Shown piece after piece: positions 17,429-26,444 of a DNA stretch of 64,000 bases. The position numbers were made by a program, and so were the translations under genes. A model generated the notes under the pieces. It ran no database searches. It had not been told where the DNA came from and worked only from the letters and a program-made list of their open reading frames with translations. Each line of letters begins with the position of its first letter. The stretch's first letter is position 1. The DNA comes from Candidatus Magnetocorallium paracelense (GTDB lineage Bacteria; Nitrospirota; Thermodesulfovibrionia; Thermodesulfovibrionales; Magnetobacteriaceae): NCBI GenBank assembly GCA_029001845.1, contig JAREWP010000020.1, forward strand, positions 1-64,000. Direction: 5' to 3'.

Positions 17429-19570
17429 TTACTGCCTTACAGAACGATCTCTGTATAGAGTGTAGAGTTGCTTATTACCATATATTCGGATCATTCTTTC
17501 GAATAATCTCAAGGATTCTGGAAAATCATGATTTTTAAACAAGGCGTATGCCTCATCCCAATCCTTCAGCTCTCGGTCAATTTCTTCTTCATTACCATTA
17601 TAAACAGTATAAATAGTGACAGGCTGCTCACGTCCTCGCACCTGCACTCTGTCAATCTCCTGGAATAGGAACTTCTCCTTACATGATTCATAAACGGACT
17701 CGCTGAGTAAGATGCTCACTCCATATGTCTTAGTAAGGCTTTCCAGCCTGGAAGTAAGATTTACGGTATCTCCGATTATCGTATAGTCAAAGAGATCTCT
17801 CGATCCCATATTCCCGACACGGACGTTTCCGCTGTGCAATCCTACGCCTATACGCAGGCTCTGTCCATACTCCACTTTCAGATCGGGATTCATAATGGCC
17901 AGCTCGGTAAGCATATCGAGGGCTGTTCGGACTGCTTTTTCCTTATGATCCTGCATATGCAATGGGGCATTCCAAAATGCCATGATGGCATCTCCCACAA
18001 ACTTATCCAACGTCCCGTTGTACTTTGTTACAACGTCTGTCATGGGAGTAAAATATGCCTGAAGAAGGCCGCTGACCTGACTTGGATCGATCTTTTCACT
18101 AATGGCTGTAAATCCTCTGATATCGGAAAACATAACCGTTACTTCTCTCTCCTCGCCCTCTAAAGAAAGATTACCCGGATTCGAGATGATCTCGTTGAAA
18201 ACGGATTGTGAAACATATCTGGAAAAGGCCTGTTTAAAGAATCTCTTTTCCAACTCCTCTTTCCAGAACTTAATCAAATTTAAAAATGCGAACAAGAAAA
18301 TCAAAGAGAGAACAGGCATTATCGGAGAAAGATAAAACCCTTTCTGATCGAATAACCAGACAGAACCATAAATTATTGAAATACCCGTTAAAACTGTAAT
18401 ATAGAGGCTTAAAGAGGCTCTTGTCCATGTCATCATACATGTTGCTATGATTCCGGATACAATTAAAATCAGCAGTTCAAGGCCGGACGCCCAACCCGGC
18501 CTTGTGATATAGTCGCCTGCCAGTATGTTGTCCACAACAGTTGCATGCACTTCTACTCCGACAAACCCCGTGTCCAGCGGAGTCGATCTGAGGTCTTTTA
18601 GTCCCATAGCAGAAGTTCCGAGAAACACGATTTTCTCGGACAATGCGCCCGGCCGGACTTTGTTGTTAAGTATATCCCCGGCCGAGACATAGGGAAAAGT
18701 CTTATGAGACCCCCTGAAATTAACCATCAGGGCCCCCTGTTTATCTAAAGGTACAACATAAGGACCTATTTTTAAAGAATCGACTCCTGTTTTATTCAGT
18801 TTCAGGACAAGCTGCTCTATATCCAGGCCCTCCATCATTGTCGAAACAGCCAGACTCGTATAAAGTTCATCTCTGAATTGCATTACCAGCGGAACTCTTC
18901 TGTATATACCGTCTCTGTCAGGAAGTGTGTTAAAAAAACCGTTTCTCTCCGTAGATTCCATAATAACCCTGATATTGCAGGCAATATCGGGCGCCTTAAT
19001 ATATGGTGATGAAATGTCACGATTATCTGCAGGCTTTATAACAGCTATATTTGGTCTGTTGAGGCTGCACACCTTTTGCTTACCGTGTCCATCAAAAAGA
19101 TAACTGTATCCCTGGACAAAAGGCCCTTGGGCCATAATATTTGCAAGAATCCTGTCATTATCGTCGAGACCGGGCGGGAGACCGGTGAAATCTATATCCA
19201 CATTCAGGTCTTTCAGCAGACTTTCCTTTAAGTGCTTTGGAGACGTACGATCAGGCTCGGAAAACATTATATCGACACCTATGGCAACGGCTCCGAGACG
19301 CTTGATCTTTTCCAGTAATAAAGCAATTCTGTATCTGGGCCAGGGCCACTGGCCGTTATCGGCAAGACTCGCCTCGTCTATATCTACAATGGAAATAAAG
19401 CCGCTTGTTCTGCCGGCGTGGAAGTTACTCATCAAAGTATCATAATATTTCAGATCAAGGAATCTGATAATATCGGGTTTAAAAATATATGACAAGAGGC
19501 TGAACAGAGTAATCAGAAAACCGGCCCCCAATAGTATCAAACTTTTTATATCAATCAATCTCTTTAACAT
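17429..19570 (-). CDS. CHASE2-domain class III adenylate cyclase
   Basis: 713 residues. A signal-anchor helix (about 10-30) leads to an extracytoplasmic CHASE2 sensor (about 40-345, with ISIVDIDEASL and AVAIGVDIMFSEPD). Three membrane helices follow (about 360-430), then a class III nucleotide cyclase domain (about 477-655). Both metal Asp are present (FSDIRGF and FVGDAIMAFW), as is the substrate Lys in LDKFVGD and the Thr and transition-state Asn and Arg in DYTIIGD and VNLTSRLE. That set favours ATP over GTP. A short TPR-like tail ends the protein. It converts an envelope signal into cAMP. It lies downstream of OmpA and FecR genes on the same strand, a known recurring neighbourhood. A 288-bp gap with repeats precedes it, so transcription may be separate. 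Confidence 0.9.
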   Translation of the reverse strand: MLKRLIDIKSLILLGAGFLITLFSLLSYIFKPDIIRFLDLKYYDTLMSNFHAGRTSGFISIVDIDEASLADNGQWPWPRYRIALLLEKIKRLGAVAIGVDIMFSEPDRTSPKHLKESLLKDLNVDIDFTGLPPGLDDNDRILANIMAQGPFVQGYSYLFDGHGKQKVCSLNRPNIAVIKPADNRDISSPYIKAPDIACNIRVIMESTERNGFFNTLPDRDGIYRRVPLVMQFRDELYTSLAVSTMMEGLDIEQLVLKLNKTGVDSLKIGPYVVPLDKQGALMVNFRGSHKTFPYVSAGDILNNKVRPGALSEKIVFLGTSAMGLKDLRSTPLDTGFVGVEVHATVVDNILAGDYITRPGWASGLELLILIVSGIIATCMMTWTRASLSLYITVLTGISIIYGSVWLFDQKGFYLSPIMPVLSLIFLFAFLNLIKFWKEELEKRFFKQAFSRYVSQSVFNEIISNPGNLSLEGEEREVTVMFSDIRGFTAISEKIDPSQVSGLLQAYFTPMTDVVTKYNGTLDKFVGDAIMAFWNAPLHMQDHKEKAVRTALDMLTELAIMNPDLKVEYGQSLRIGVGLHSGNVRVGNMGSRDLFDYTIIGDTVNLTSRLESLTKTYGVSILLSESVYESCKEKFLFQEIDRVQVRGREQPVTIYTVYNGNEEEIDRELKDWDEAYALFKNHDFPESLRLFERMIRIYGNKQLYTLYRDRSVRQ

Positions 19571-19858
19571 GAAAAGATAATAACTGTTTACAGTGATCTG
19601 AGATCAGAGGTCAGTTGAAGATAGAAGGGACTTTTTTTCTTAAATTTCATGAGCATAATTAGCGTTTTCACCCGTTTCCGAGCAAAACAAGGTAAATCTC
19701 TTTAAACGGACCACCGATCCCGGAACTCTGTGAACAGTTACGTAAGATATGAGTAAAGGGAAGTTTGGTTGGTATATCCGTACTTATTTGAGGAAGAAAA
19801 TATGGTTTCACCTGAGAGACGAAACCTGTGAAAACTGTGGTAAAAAAATTAGGACAAG
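19571..19858. other. Intergenic stretch between cyclase and OmpA genes
   Basis: Holds a GATCAGAGGTCAGTTGAAGATA repeat near 19600-19620 (its relatives lie near 34070 and 51240) and a possible very small + strand gene (19749-19862). Nothing else recognised. Confidence 0.5.
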
Positions 19859-19862
19859 TTAA
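19749..19862 (+). CDS. Possible 37-residue protein with one CxxC
   Basis: ATG at 19749 to TAA at 19862. It reads MSKGKFGWYIRTYLRKK and ends with CENCGKKIRTS. It is highly basic and holds one zinc-ribbon-like CENCG knuckle. It has no clear ribosome site and overlaps the tail of the convergent OmpA gene by 4 bp. Coding status is uncertain. Confidence 0.25.
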   Translation: MSKGKFGWYIRTYLRKKIWFHLRDETCENCGKKIRTS

Positions 19863-20455
19863 CGAACCGTTATTTCCACGCGCCTGTTTTTGGGTTCATG
19901 AACATTGTCTTTAGTAGGAACAAGAGGATTCTCTTCCCCATGGGATGTTATTTCAAGTATATCGGGATCAACTCCCTTTTTAATCAAAAGATTGGCCACG
20001 CTTTCTGCCCTCTTTTTTGACAATGCATAGTTATATTTCTCTGAACCGGCTCTGTCGGCATGGCCTACTACGCTTGTATCCGTTGACTTACGTTTATTAA
20101 TCGTATCGATAATTTCAGGAAGCAGATTATAAGACTTCCTCTTCAGCTTTATTGTATCGCTTTTAAAATAAAGTATATAAGATACAGGTTTAAGTGGAAG
20201 AGCATCAATGGCGTCTCCAAAAACTGACTTTATCTCCTCATCCTCCATCTTACCGGCTTCTTCAGGAGGAGCTGTCTCGTCGGTTACGACAGTATAAAAA
20301 TTGGCTTTTGTTACAGCCTGTTCTCCGCCTTTGGTTTTTACGACAATTTTACCGACACCGCCGTCAGGGTCCTCAAGTAATACAAAGAGATCTTTTTTCG
20401 CCGAACAGGAAAACAGTAAAGGAAAAAGGAGTAATAAAATTAGTTTTTTCAGCAT
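19859..20455 (-). CDS. OmpA-family peptidoglycan-binding lipoprotein
   Basis: About 198 residues from the ATG at 20455. The longer frame starting at 20509 begins inside a repetitive AGGAATTGAGG-type leader and is unlikely. A lipoprotein signal (LILLLLFPLLFSC) is followed by a short beta-rich region. The C-terminal OmpA/MotB domain includes SYILYFKSDTIKL, VVGHADRAGSEKYN, LSKKRAESVANLLI and EPKNRRVEI, with the Asp and Arg that bind diaminopimelate. It should tether the outer membrane to peptidoglycan or link an envelope sensor to the wall. It lies between FecR and the CHASE2 cyclase genes on the same strand. In other proteobacteria these three types often occur together, suggesting one envelope-sensing module. 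Confidence 0.88.
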   Translation of the reverse strand: MLKKLILLLLFPLLFSCSAKKDLFVLLEDPDGGVGKIVVKTKGGEQAVTKANFYTVVTDETAPPEEAGKMEDEEIKSVFGDAIDALPLKPVSYILYFKSDTIKLKRKSYNLLPEIIDTINKRKSTDTSVVGHADRAGSEKYNYALSKKRAESVANLLIKKGVDPDILEITSHGEENPLVPTKDNVHEPKNRRVEITVR

Positions 20456-20623
20456 ACTTATATAAATTGGCAATTCAGAATTTAGGAATTGAGGATTTAA
20501 AAAATTCAAACCATTTTGACTTCATCAGCATAATCCAAAAATAATATCGCCACGCGTTCAGAATCCCTCAGTCCCTAAATCCTTTAATTCCTCAATTAAT
20601 TTGATTTATTAAATTTATTTAAT

Positions 20624-21073
20624 CTAATCCACTTTCACGAGAAAATGGGTTCCCCTGATACCGATTGTAGCCAGAGGCGTCTCCATACGCGCGCCTTCGG
20701 GATTTAGTTTTACAATTTTACCTGACAAATAAGAGGCAGTACCTTTCATCATTTTAGTAACCATGCTGAGCTTACCCTCTGAAGGGGAAAAAACAAACTC
20801 GTCAATCTCCAAATCACTGCCAGGGCCGAGGGAAAGCATCGTATCGTCTCTGAATATTACTCCCATCGCGCCGTTCGGGCCGGTTTTCAGAATATCCCCG
20901 GTCAGCAATCTCTCTCCCGCCACTGCCGTTCTTGTTGTTTCTTTGGTTATTACCATGCACTCACCCTTTATGGTTTTAATACTGCCGACAAAAGAATTAT
21001 CACTGAATGAGAGATGGGGAAACAAAAAAGAGGAGATGAGAAATAAAATAAAAGGAGTAAAAAATGATTTCAT
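20624..21073 (-). CDS. Secreted FecR-domain protein
   Basis: 149 residues with signal peptide (FFTPFILFLISSFLFPHLSFS). The rest is a single FecR domain: AVAGERLLTGDILKTGPNGAMGVIFRDDTMLSLGPGSDLEI and the closing ETPLATIGIRGTHFLV. This free-standing periplasmic form is not the anti-sigma FecR of siderophore systems. It commonly neighbours OmpA and CHASE2-cyclase genes, as here, and may act as a ligand- or wall-sensing partner; that role is inference. AGGAGG stands 7-8 bp before the ATG. It is probably the first gene of the FecR-OmpA group, separated by a 115-bp repeat-bearing gap. Confidence 0.88.
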   Translation of the reverse strand: MKSFFTPFILFLISSFLFPHLSFSDNSFVGSIKTIKGECMVITKETTRTAVAGERLLTGDILKTGPNGAMGVIFRDDTMLSLGPGSDLEIDEFVFSPSEGKLSMVTKMMKGTASYLSGKIVKLNPEGARMETPLATIGIRGTHFLVKVD

Positions 21074-21169
21074 GATTGCCTCCTGAAAAGACTTTTGAAG
21101 ATTTATTCATCAAAGATAACAGAAATGTTATAGTAAATGCAATGATTTTCAAATCCATAAGGAGCATTT

Positions 21170-21694
21170 ATGAAAAATTTTTCCCGGTTTATATTTATAC
21201 TATTTTCTCTGTCATTAATCACTGCCTGTGGAGACGATAATGACAGCGACCAAGTGTCACAAAGCAGTCTGAACGGATGTCTGATACTTGGGAAAGAAAG
21301 AGGGACGCCTGCATGGTGCTACATTCCCGTTGCCGATACAGACGTGGACGAATCAGAGCAGGGAGATATTTGCAGCAGTGCTGACGACAATGGAGGAGAA
21401 AAACAGTTAGTCGCCTCCTGCCCTGACAATGAGATTGCAACATGCATTTTGAACGAAGGGGAAAATATTACATATTGGTATACCGATTGGAGTGACAGCG
21501 GCGCCACCTTGCTTTGCCCTGTTGATAGAGAAATGGAGTGTATGCCAGGCAATCCTCAATGGGCCATAGCCAATCGACCGGATGATGCTTTAATATCCAC
21601 GGAAGCCGAAGCTTTGGAGTATGAAAATGACGACGATCCCAATACAAGAGGCGGTACAACCTGTGAATGCGATGGAGAACTCTGCGGTCTATAG
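21170..21694 (+). CDS. Cys-rich acidic lipoprotein, unknown
   Basis: 174 residues. A lipoprotein signal peptide (FIFILFSLSLITAC) leads into an acidic mature region, GDDNDSDQ, that would keep it from inner-membrane retention by the usual rules. The mature protein contains at least ten Cys spread as likely disulfides (CLILG, WCYIP, ICSSAD, SCPDNE, TCILNE, LLCPVD, ECMPG, CECDGELC). No family recognised. AAGGAGC stands before the ATG. It diverges from the FecR gene; the 96-bp gap should contain both promoters. The following solute-binding-protein gene is 61 bp downstream. Confidence 0.7.
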   Translation: MKNFSRFIFILFSLSLITACGDDNDSDQVSQSSLNGCLILGKERGTPAWCYIPVADTDVDESEQGDICSSADDNGGEKQLVASCPDNEIATCILNEGENITYWYTDWSDSGATLLCPVDREMECMPGNPQWAIANRPDDALISTEAEALEYENDDDPNTRGGTTCECDGELCGL

Positions 21695-21755
21695 ATTATG
21701 CGCAACAACACAGGTGAATAAACCAATGAAATAAAAGATTATACAAAGGGATAAA

Positions 21756-22940
21756 ATGAAAAAATTAAAATTAATCTTTATTTTTCTCTCACTCTTCCTC
21801 GTCGCTTTTGTCTTTTACTTAAAAAATTCATCTAAAAACGCCCCCCCTTTCTCATTGGCGCCCAAGTCAGACTTATCCTCCCACCCTGTCTATTCTACTT
21901 ATAAATTCTCCGTTAACGAAAAGAGAATTAACATAGGCATACAGCCATTATATTTGCCAACCGGTATAATTATCGAGACGATGAGACGAGATTGGCTGCT
22001 TTATGAATCGTTGAAAAAAGAAGGATATGATATAAAATACTATCCCTTTCTCAAAGGCGATGATGTAAATTACTTCCTAAAGAGAGGTGATCTGGCAGCC
22101 GGAATAGGCGGTGACATGCCGGCAATAACAGCGGCTGCAACATACGATATCGTTGTTGTGTCTCTGATACAGGATGGATTCACATCCATCGTATCCAACA
22201 GTTCCATGTTAATAAAAGAGTTAAAGACCAGGCATATAGGATACGCCTTTGGCTCCAATGCCCACTATATGTTGTTAAATGCATTGGAATCATCCGGACT
22301 CAACGAGAATGATGTAAAGCTGATTCCAATGGAAGTAACGGATATGCCGTCCGCTTTAGCTTCCGGTAAAATAGAAGCCTTTGCGGCCTGGGAACCTGTA
22401 CCATCGACAACAGTAAATGAAAACAGACAAAGCATCGTTATACACAGAGGTTTAAGCACCGGTTACCTCTACTTCTCGAAAATTTTTGAAAGAAAACATT
22501 CGGAAGCTCTACGATTGATTTTGGCTGCTAAAATACGCGCAATAAACTGGCTAATAAACGATCGAAACCATCTTCTTACCGGGAGCAGTTGGGCTCTTCG
22601 ATCTATTCATAGTTTAGCTGTCTCTGACTTTAAAAAGCTGACGCCGGAGCTAAACGCGGAACTTGCATTAAAGGACATTTTAGGCTATAAAACAGCGCCT
22701 CATATTCCTGAAAATACTTTAAAAAATGATGGAGCATTGTTTAATGAATATCTGTTTTTAAAAAGGATCGGCAAGATTCCTCCCTATTCCGAATGGGAAA
22801 AGATAGGAAACAGTTTTACCAATAAATACTATCGCGAAGTTATGTCACAAAGAACAAAATATAAAATAGACGTTTTTAAATATAGAGAAATTGTCGAGAA
22901 TAAAAGTGAAAAGATTCAAAGTTCGGAGGTCTTGAAATGA
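21756..22940 (+). CDS. NMT1/SsuA-type solute-binding protein
   Basis: 394 residues with an N-terminal signal anchor (LIFIFLSLFLVAFVFYL). The body follows the NMT1/THI5-like periplasmic binding fold: KRINIGIQPLYLPTG, GDLAAGIGGDMPAITAA, TRHIGYAFGSNAHYML and GKIEAFAAWEPVPS. This family binds nitrate, sulfonates, taurine or pyrimidine precursors for ABC importers. No permease or ATPase gene follows. Instead its TGA overlaps the ATG of a histidine kinase by 4 bp (ATGA), which implies translational coupling. The likely job is ligand capture for that kinase; the ligand is unknown. The retained hydrophobic segment suits a membrane-tethered sensor subunit. Confidence 0.85.
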   Translation: MKKLKLIFIFLSLFLVAFVFYLKNSSKNAPPFSLAPKSDLSSHPVYSTYKFSVNEKRINIGIQPLYLPTGIIIETMRRDWLLYESLKKEGYDIKYYPFLKGDDVNYFLKRGDLAAGIGGDMPAITAAATYDIVVVSLIQDGFTSIVSNSSMLIKELKTRHIGYAFGSNAHYMLLNALESSGLNENDVKLIPMEVTDMPSALASGKIEAFAAWEPVPSTTVNENRQSIVIHRGLSTGYLYFSKIFERKHSEALRLILAAKIRAINWLINDRNHLLTGSSWALRSIHSLAVSDFKKLTPELNAELALKDILGYKTAPHIPENTLKNDGALFNEYLFLKRIGKIPPYSEWEKIGNSFTNKYYREVMSQRTKYKIDVFKYREIVENKSEKIQSSEVLK

Positions 22941-25900
22941 GCGACATAAGAGACATTAAAAAACAAGGGATATTTTCCGGTATTCGTAATAAAATGCTAT
23001 TTTTCTTTATACCGCTCTTTATTATAACACTGACTTCTATTGAACTATTTAAAATATACGGTATTCCATTTACGAGCGTTGCAGGAGAATACAAAACAGA
23101 ACGAAGCAATGTGTTTAAGGGACTGAACCTTGTGGCGGACTTAAAAAAAGAGCGCCTCCTAAGATGGTTAAAAAATATTCATGACGACTCGATAGTAATT
23201 GGAGAGAGCGATTTCGTCAAATCGAATATCGTGAAAATATATGCTTTAAGAGAAAATTATTTAAAGAGTGATGAGGCTGTTGATGCGAGAGATAGAGATA
23301 TAGGATTGCTTATAGAGAATAACATCGCTTATCGGACATTAAAAAAACATCTTGCCTTTGTAAAAAGGAACTATGGCTTATATAAATCGATAGAGATTAC
23401 AGACGCAAAAACAGGTCGAATAATTGTTGCAGACAACCATCGCACCATTGGCGTTGAAATCATCGGATCCGACTTGTTATCAGAAATAGCGACGTATAAC
23501 AACTATTTTCTGAACGTAGGGTATGACAGTGACAAGAAGAGTCTCGAACTAACTACTTATTATCCTATTCATATTGAAAACCGAATCATCGCGGTCCTTG
23601 TTATGCATATTAATACAGAGGACTTCATAGAACCTCTGCTTCATACCGGGGAAGGTTTAGGGACAACAGGAGAGGCCCTTCTTGTTAACAGCGAAGTTAA
23701 AATCCTGACACCACTGAAGCACAATTTACCCGATGGCGGCCGCGCCGAACCTTTAAAATTCAGAATCAAGGCAAAACCGGCTGAATTCGCCGCTCAGGGA
23801 AGGGAAGGGATCATAGAGACAAAGGATTACCGTGGGGAGAGTGTTCTGGCTGCATACAGGCACCTGAGAATTCTACCTGGAACCGGATGGGGTATGGTTG
23901 TCAAACGGGACACATCGGAAGTCTTTGCTCCATACAAGAACAAACTGATACACTCCATGTTTATTACCATAATTGGTGCTTTTATCGTAGCAATAGCGAT
24001 CATGATATTTGTCAGACGTCTCTCAGGGCCGATTATTCACTTAAGCAAAACCGCCCAAAGAGTAGAAGAAGGAGATTTAACGGTCAGAGCTTCCGAAAAT
24101 GCTTCCGATGAAGTCGGTTTTTTAGCAAAGACATTTAATTCTATGGTTCAGCGTATTCAGGATCGGCATAAAGAATTGCTGAAAGCAAACAAACGACTTC
24201 AGAATGAAATAGATAGCCACAAAGAAAGCGAGGAGAGATTCCGAAGGCTCTCCGAAGCGACATTCGAAGGAATCGTTATCACTGACAAGGGAACGATCGT
24301 AGATTCGAACAGACAGTTCGCCGAAATATTCGGATATGAAACCAAGGAGTTGATCGGTATGACCGCTACCGATCTGGTTACCGCCGAACACCGTGATATG
24401 GCAAAGGATCGCATCATCTCCGGTTACGAAAAACCTTACGAAACAGTTTGTCTTAAAAAAGACGGAACAAAGATTTTCATCGATGTTTCCGGAAAAACGA
24501 TTGATATTTCAGGCAGCAAAATGAGGATAACCGCCGCAAGAGATATTACGGATTGGAAAAAAAATGAAGAAAGGATCATAAGACAACGCAATACCCTTGA
24601 AGCGATTAATAAAATATTCGAGAAAACCTTAATCTGTGAAACCGAAGAAGAGTTGGGCAGGACGTCTCTGGAAGTATTGGAAGCACTGACTGACAGCAGA
24701 TTCGGTTTTATTGGAGAAATCAATTCTTCCGGACTTTTCGATACCATTGCCATTAGTAATCCCGGCATGGATGAGTGTAAGCTGCCGGAAGGCAAGGCTA
24801 CGCTTGTCATAAAAAACATGCCCATACGGGGCGTAGACCGAGCAACCATGCGTGACGGCGCATCGAGAATTGTAAACGGAGAAGATGATATCCATTCCCA
24901 TCCCGACCATGTGAAAATACCGAAAGGCCATCCTCCTGTGAAATGCTTTTTAGGAGTTCCTCTAAAACATGAAGGCCGGACTATCGGCATGATCGGACTG
25001 GGGAATAAAGAGGGCGGTTATGACCTTAACGACCAGGAGGCTGTAGAGAGAGTAAGCACTGCGATAGTACAGGCATTGAAAAATAAACGGACCGATCAGC
25101 AACTATTATGGGAATCGAGAGTGAATGAAATAATGGCCAAATTGTCGAGCTCCATCGTTCAATCCACATCTGTCGATGAGATATCTGATATTGTATGCGA
25201 CTATGCCAAAGAGATAACCAACAGTAAATACTCCTGGACAGGATATATAGATTCTTCAACAGGTTATCTTGTCGCTACATCTATAAGCAGAGATGTGTGG
25301 GAAAAATGTCAGGTCACAGACAAGAGTCTCATTTTCAAAGAGTTTACAGGTATTTGGGGGTGGGTGCTGAATAACAAAAAACCACTATTGACCAACTCTC
25401 CGCAAGAAGACACAAGATATAAAGGAACGCCTGAGGGGCATGTGGATGTCGATAGGTTTTTATCCGTACCTGCAGTGATGGGCGAAACACTGGTCGGGCA
25501 AATAACAATCATTAATTCGACGAGAGACTATAATGAGCAGGATATGAAAATTCTCGAACGTATGGCGACCCTCTATGCCATAGCGATTCAGAGAAGCAGA
25601 TCGAATAAACAGATAAGTGATTCTCTGAAAGAAAAAGACCTCCTCCTTGGAGAAATCCACCATCGAGTAAAGAATAACCTTGCCATTGTATCCAGTATGC
25701 TGAGTATGCAAAGAAATTTTATTACAGATCGAAAGCATCTGGACCTCTTTAAGGAGAGCGAGAATCGAATTAAATCAATGGCTCTCATACATGAAAAGCT
25801 GTATAAGTCCGACGATTTGGCAAGAATTAATTTTAAGGACTATATAAACACTCTTTCAAACGATCTTTTAAATACTTACAGGACCGAAGATTCAGGCGCA

Positions 25901-26257
25901 ATCGACTTGCAATTGGACGTAACTGACATTTATCTCGGAATAGACATGGCTGTACCATGCGGTCTTTTAATAAACGAACTGATCACGAATACTTTAAAGC
26001 ACGCCTTTCCCAATGGAAGAGAGGGAGATATGTACATAGGCATGCGGCGTTTACAGGACAAAAGAATCGAACTTCAAATAAAAGATAACGGCGTCGGGAT
26101 ACCCGACGACATAGATATAAGGAATACCGAGACACTGGGAATGCAGTTAATCGTAGGCGTAGCTGAGAGCCAACTCAATGGAGAGCTCCTTTTACAGAGA
26201 AGCGGAGGAACGATAATTACAGTAAGTTTTATGGAAAGGGAAAGAAAGAACCAATAG
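22937..26257 (+). CDS. Cache-HAMP-PAS-GAF histidine kinase (HisKA_2 type)
   Basis: 1106 residues. Membrane helix at about 20-40; extracytoplasmic double-Cache-like region to about 335; second helix (FITIIGAFIVAIAIMIFV); HAMP (about 360-410). Then PAS (about 433-545, FEGIVITDKGTIVDSNRQF), a GAF_2 domain (about 565-720, including RGVDRATM and GVPLKHEGRTIGMIGLGNKEGG) and a second GAF (about 740-890). The kinase is of the HisKA_2 group, with GEIHHRVKNNLAI at about 906 (phosphoacceptor His) and ATP-binding blocks NELITNTLKHAF and DNGVGIP. It is an inner-membrane sensor coupled by ATGA to the solute-binding protein before it. No response regulator is adjacent. Confidence 0.9.
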   Translation: MSDIRDIKKQGIFSGIRNKMLFFFIPLFIITLTSIELFKIYGIPFTSVAGEYKTERSNVFKGLNLVADLKKERLLRWLKNIHDDSIVIGESDFVKSNIVKIYALRENYLKSDEAVDARDRDIGLLIENNIAYRTLKKHLAFVKRNYGLYKSIEITDAKTGRIIVADNHRTIGVEIIGSDLLSEIATYNNYFLNVGYDSDKKSLELTTYYPIHIENRIIAVLVMHINTEDFIEPLLHTGEGLGTTGEALLVNSEVKILTPLKHNLPDGGRAEPLKFRIKAKPAEFAAQGREGIIETKDYRGESVLAAYRHLRILPGTGWGMVVKRDTSEVFAPYKNKLIHSMFITIIGAFIVAIAIMIFVRRLSGPIIHLSKTAQRVEEGDLTVRASENASDEVGFLAKTFNSMVQRIQDRHKELLKANKRLQNEIDSHKESEERFRRLSEATFEGIVITDKGTIVDSNRQFAEIFGYETKELIGMTATDLVTAEHRDMAKDRIISGYEKPYETVCLKKDGTKIFIDVSGKTIDISGSKMRITAARDITDWKKNEERIIRQRNTLEAINKIFEKTLICETEEELGRTSLEVLEALTDSRFGFIGEINSSGLFDTIAISNPGMDECKLPEGKATLVIKNMPIRGVDRATMRDGASRIVNGEDDIHSHPDHVKIPKGHPPVKCFLGVPLKHEGRTIGMIGLGNKEGGYDLNDQEAVERVSTAIVQALKNKRTDQQLLWESRVNEIMAKLSSSIVQSTSVDEISDIVCDYAKEITNSKYSWTGYIDSSTGYLVATSISRDVWEKCQVTDKSLIFKEFTGIWGWVLNNKKPLLTNSPQEDTRYKGTPEGHVDVDRFLSVPAVMGETLVGQITIINSTRDYNEQDMKILERMATLYAIAIQRSRSNKQISDSLKEKDLLLGEIHHRVKNNLAIVSSMLSMQRNFITDRKHLDLFKESENRIKSMALIHEKLYKSDDLARINFKDYINTLSNDLLNTYRTEDSGAIDLQLDVTDIYLGIDMAVPCGLLINELITNTLKHAFPNGREGDMYIGMRRLQDKRIELQIKDNGVGIPDDIDIRNTETLGMQLIVGVAESQLNGELLLQRSGGTIITVSFMERERKNQ

Positions 26258-26289
26258 TCCCGGGATAACCGGGAGCGAAATGATCATAG

Positions 26290-26426
26290 AAACAGCAGTC
26301 AGCGATCAGCTTTCAGCTAAGGAAATTACCGACATCATGCTAAAAAAGTACTTCACCTTGCAAGTGAATATACAATCATATAGTTTAGTTGAATTAAAAA
26401 GCCGACAGCTGATAGCTGACTGCTCA
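26290..26426. repeat. Repeat C, inverted pair
   Basis: CAGCAGTCAGCGATCAGC at about 26291 and GACAGCTGATAGCTGACTGC at about 26403 are inverted copies of the same element, filling the gap between two kinase genes. They could form a long hairpin in any transcript crossing the gap. Confidence 0.55.
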
Positions 26427-26444
26427 ATGCTTTTTTAAGATGAT

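Noticed and set aside
20456-20509. N-terminal extension of the OmpA lipoprotein
   Set aside because: It encodes repeat-derived residues before the signal peptide. The ATG at 20455 gives a normal lipoprotein start.
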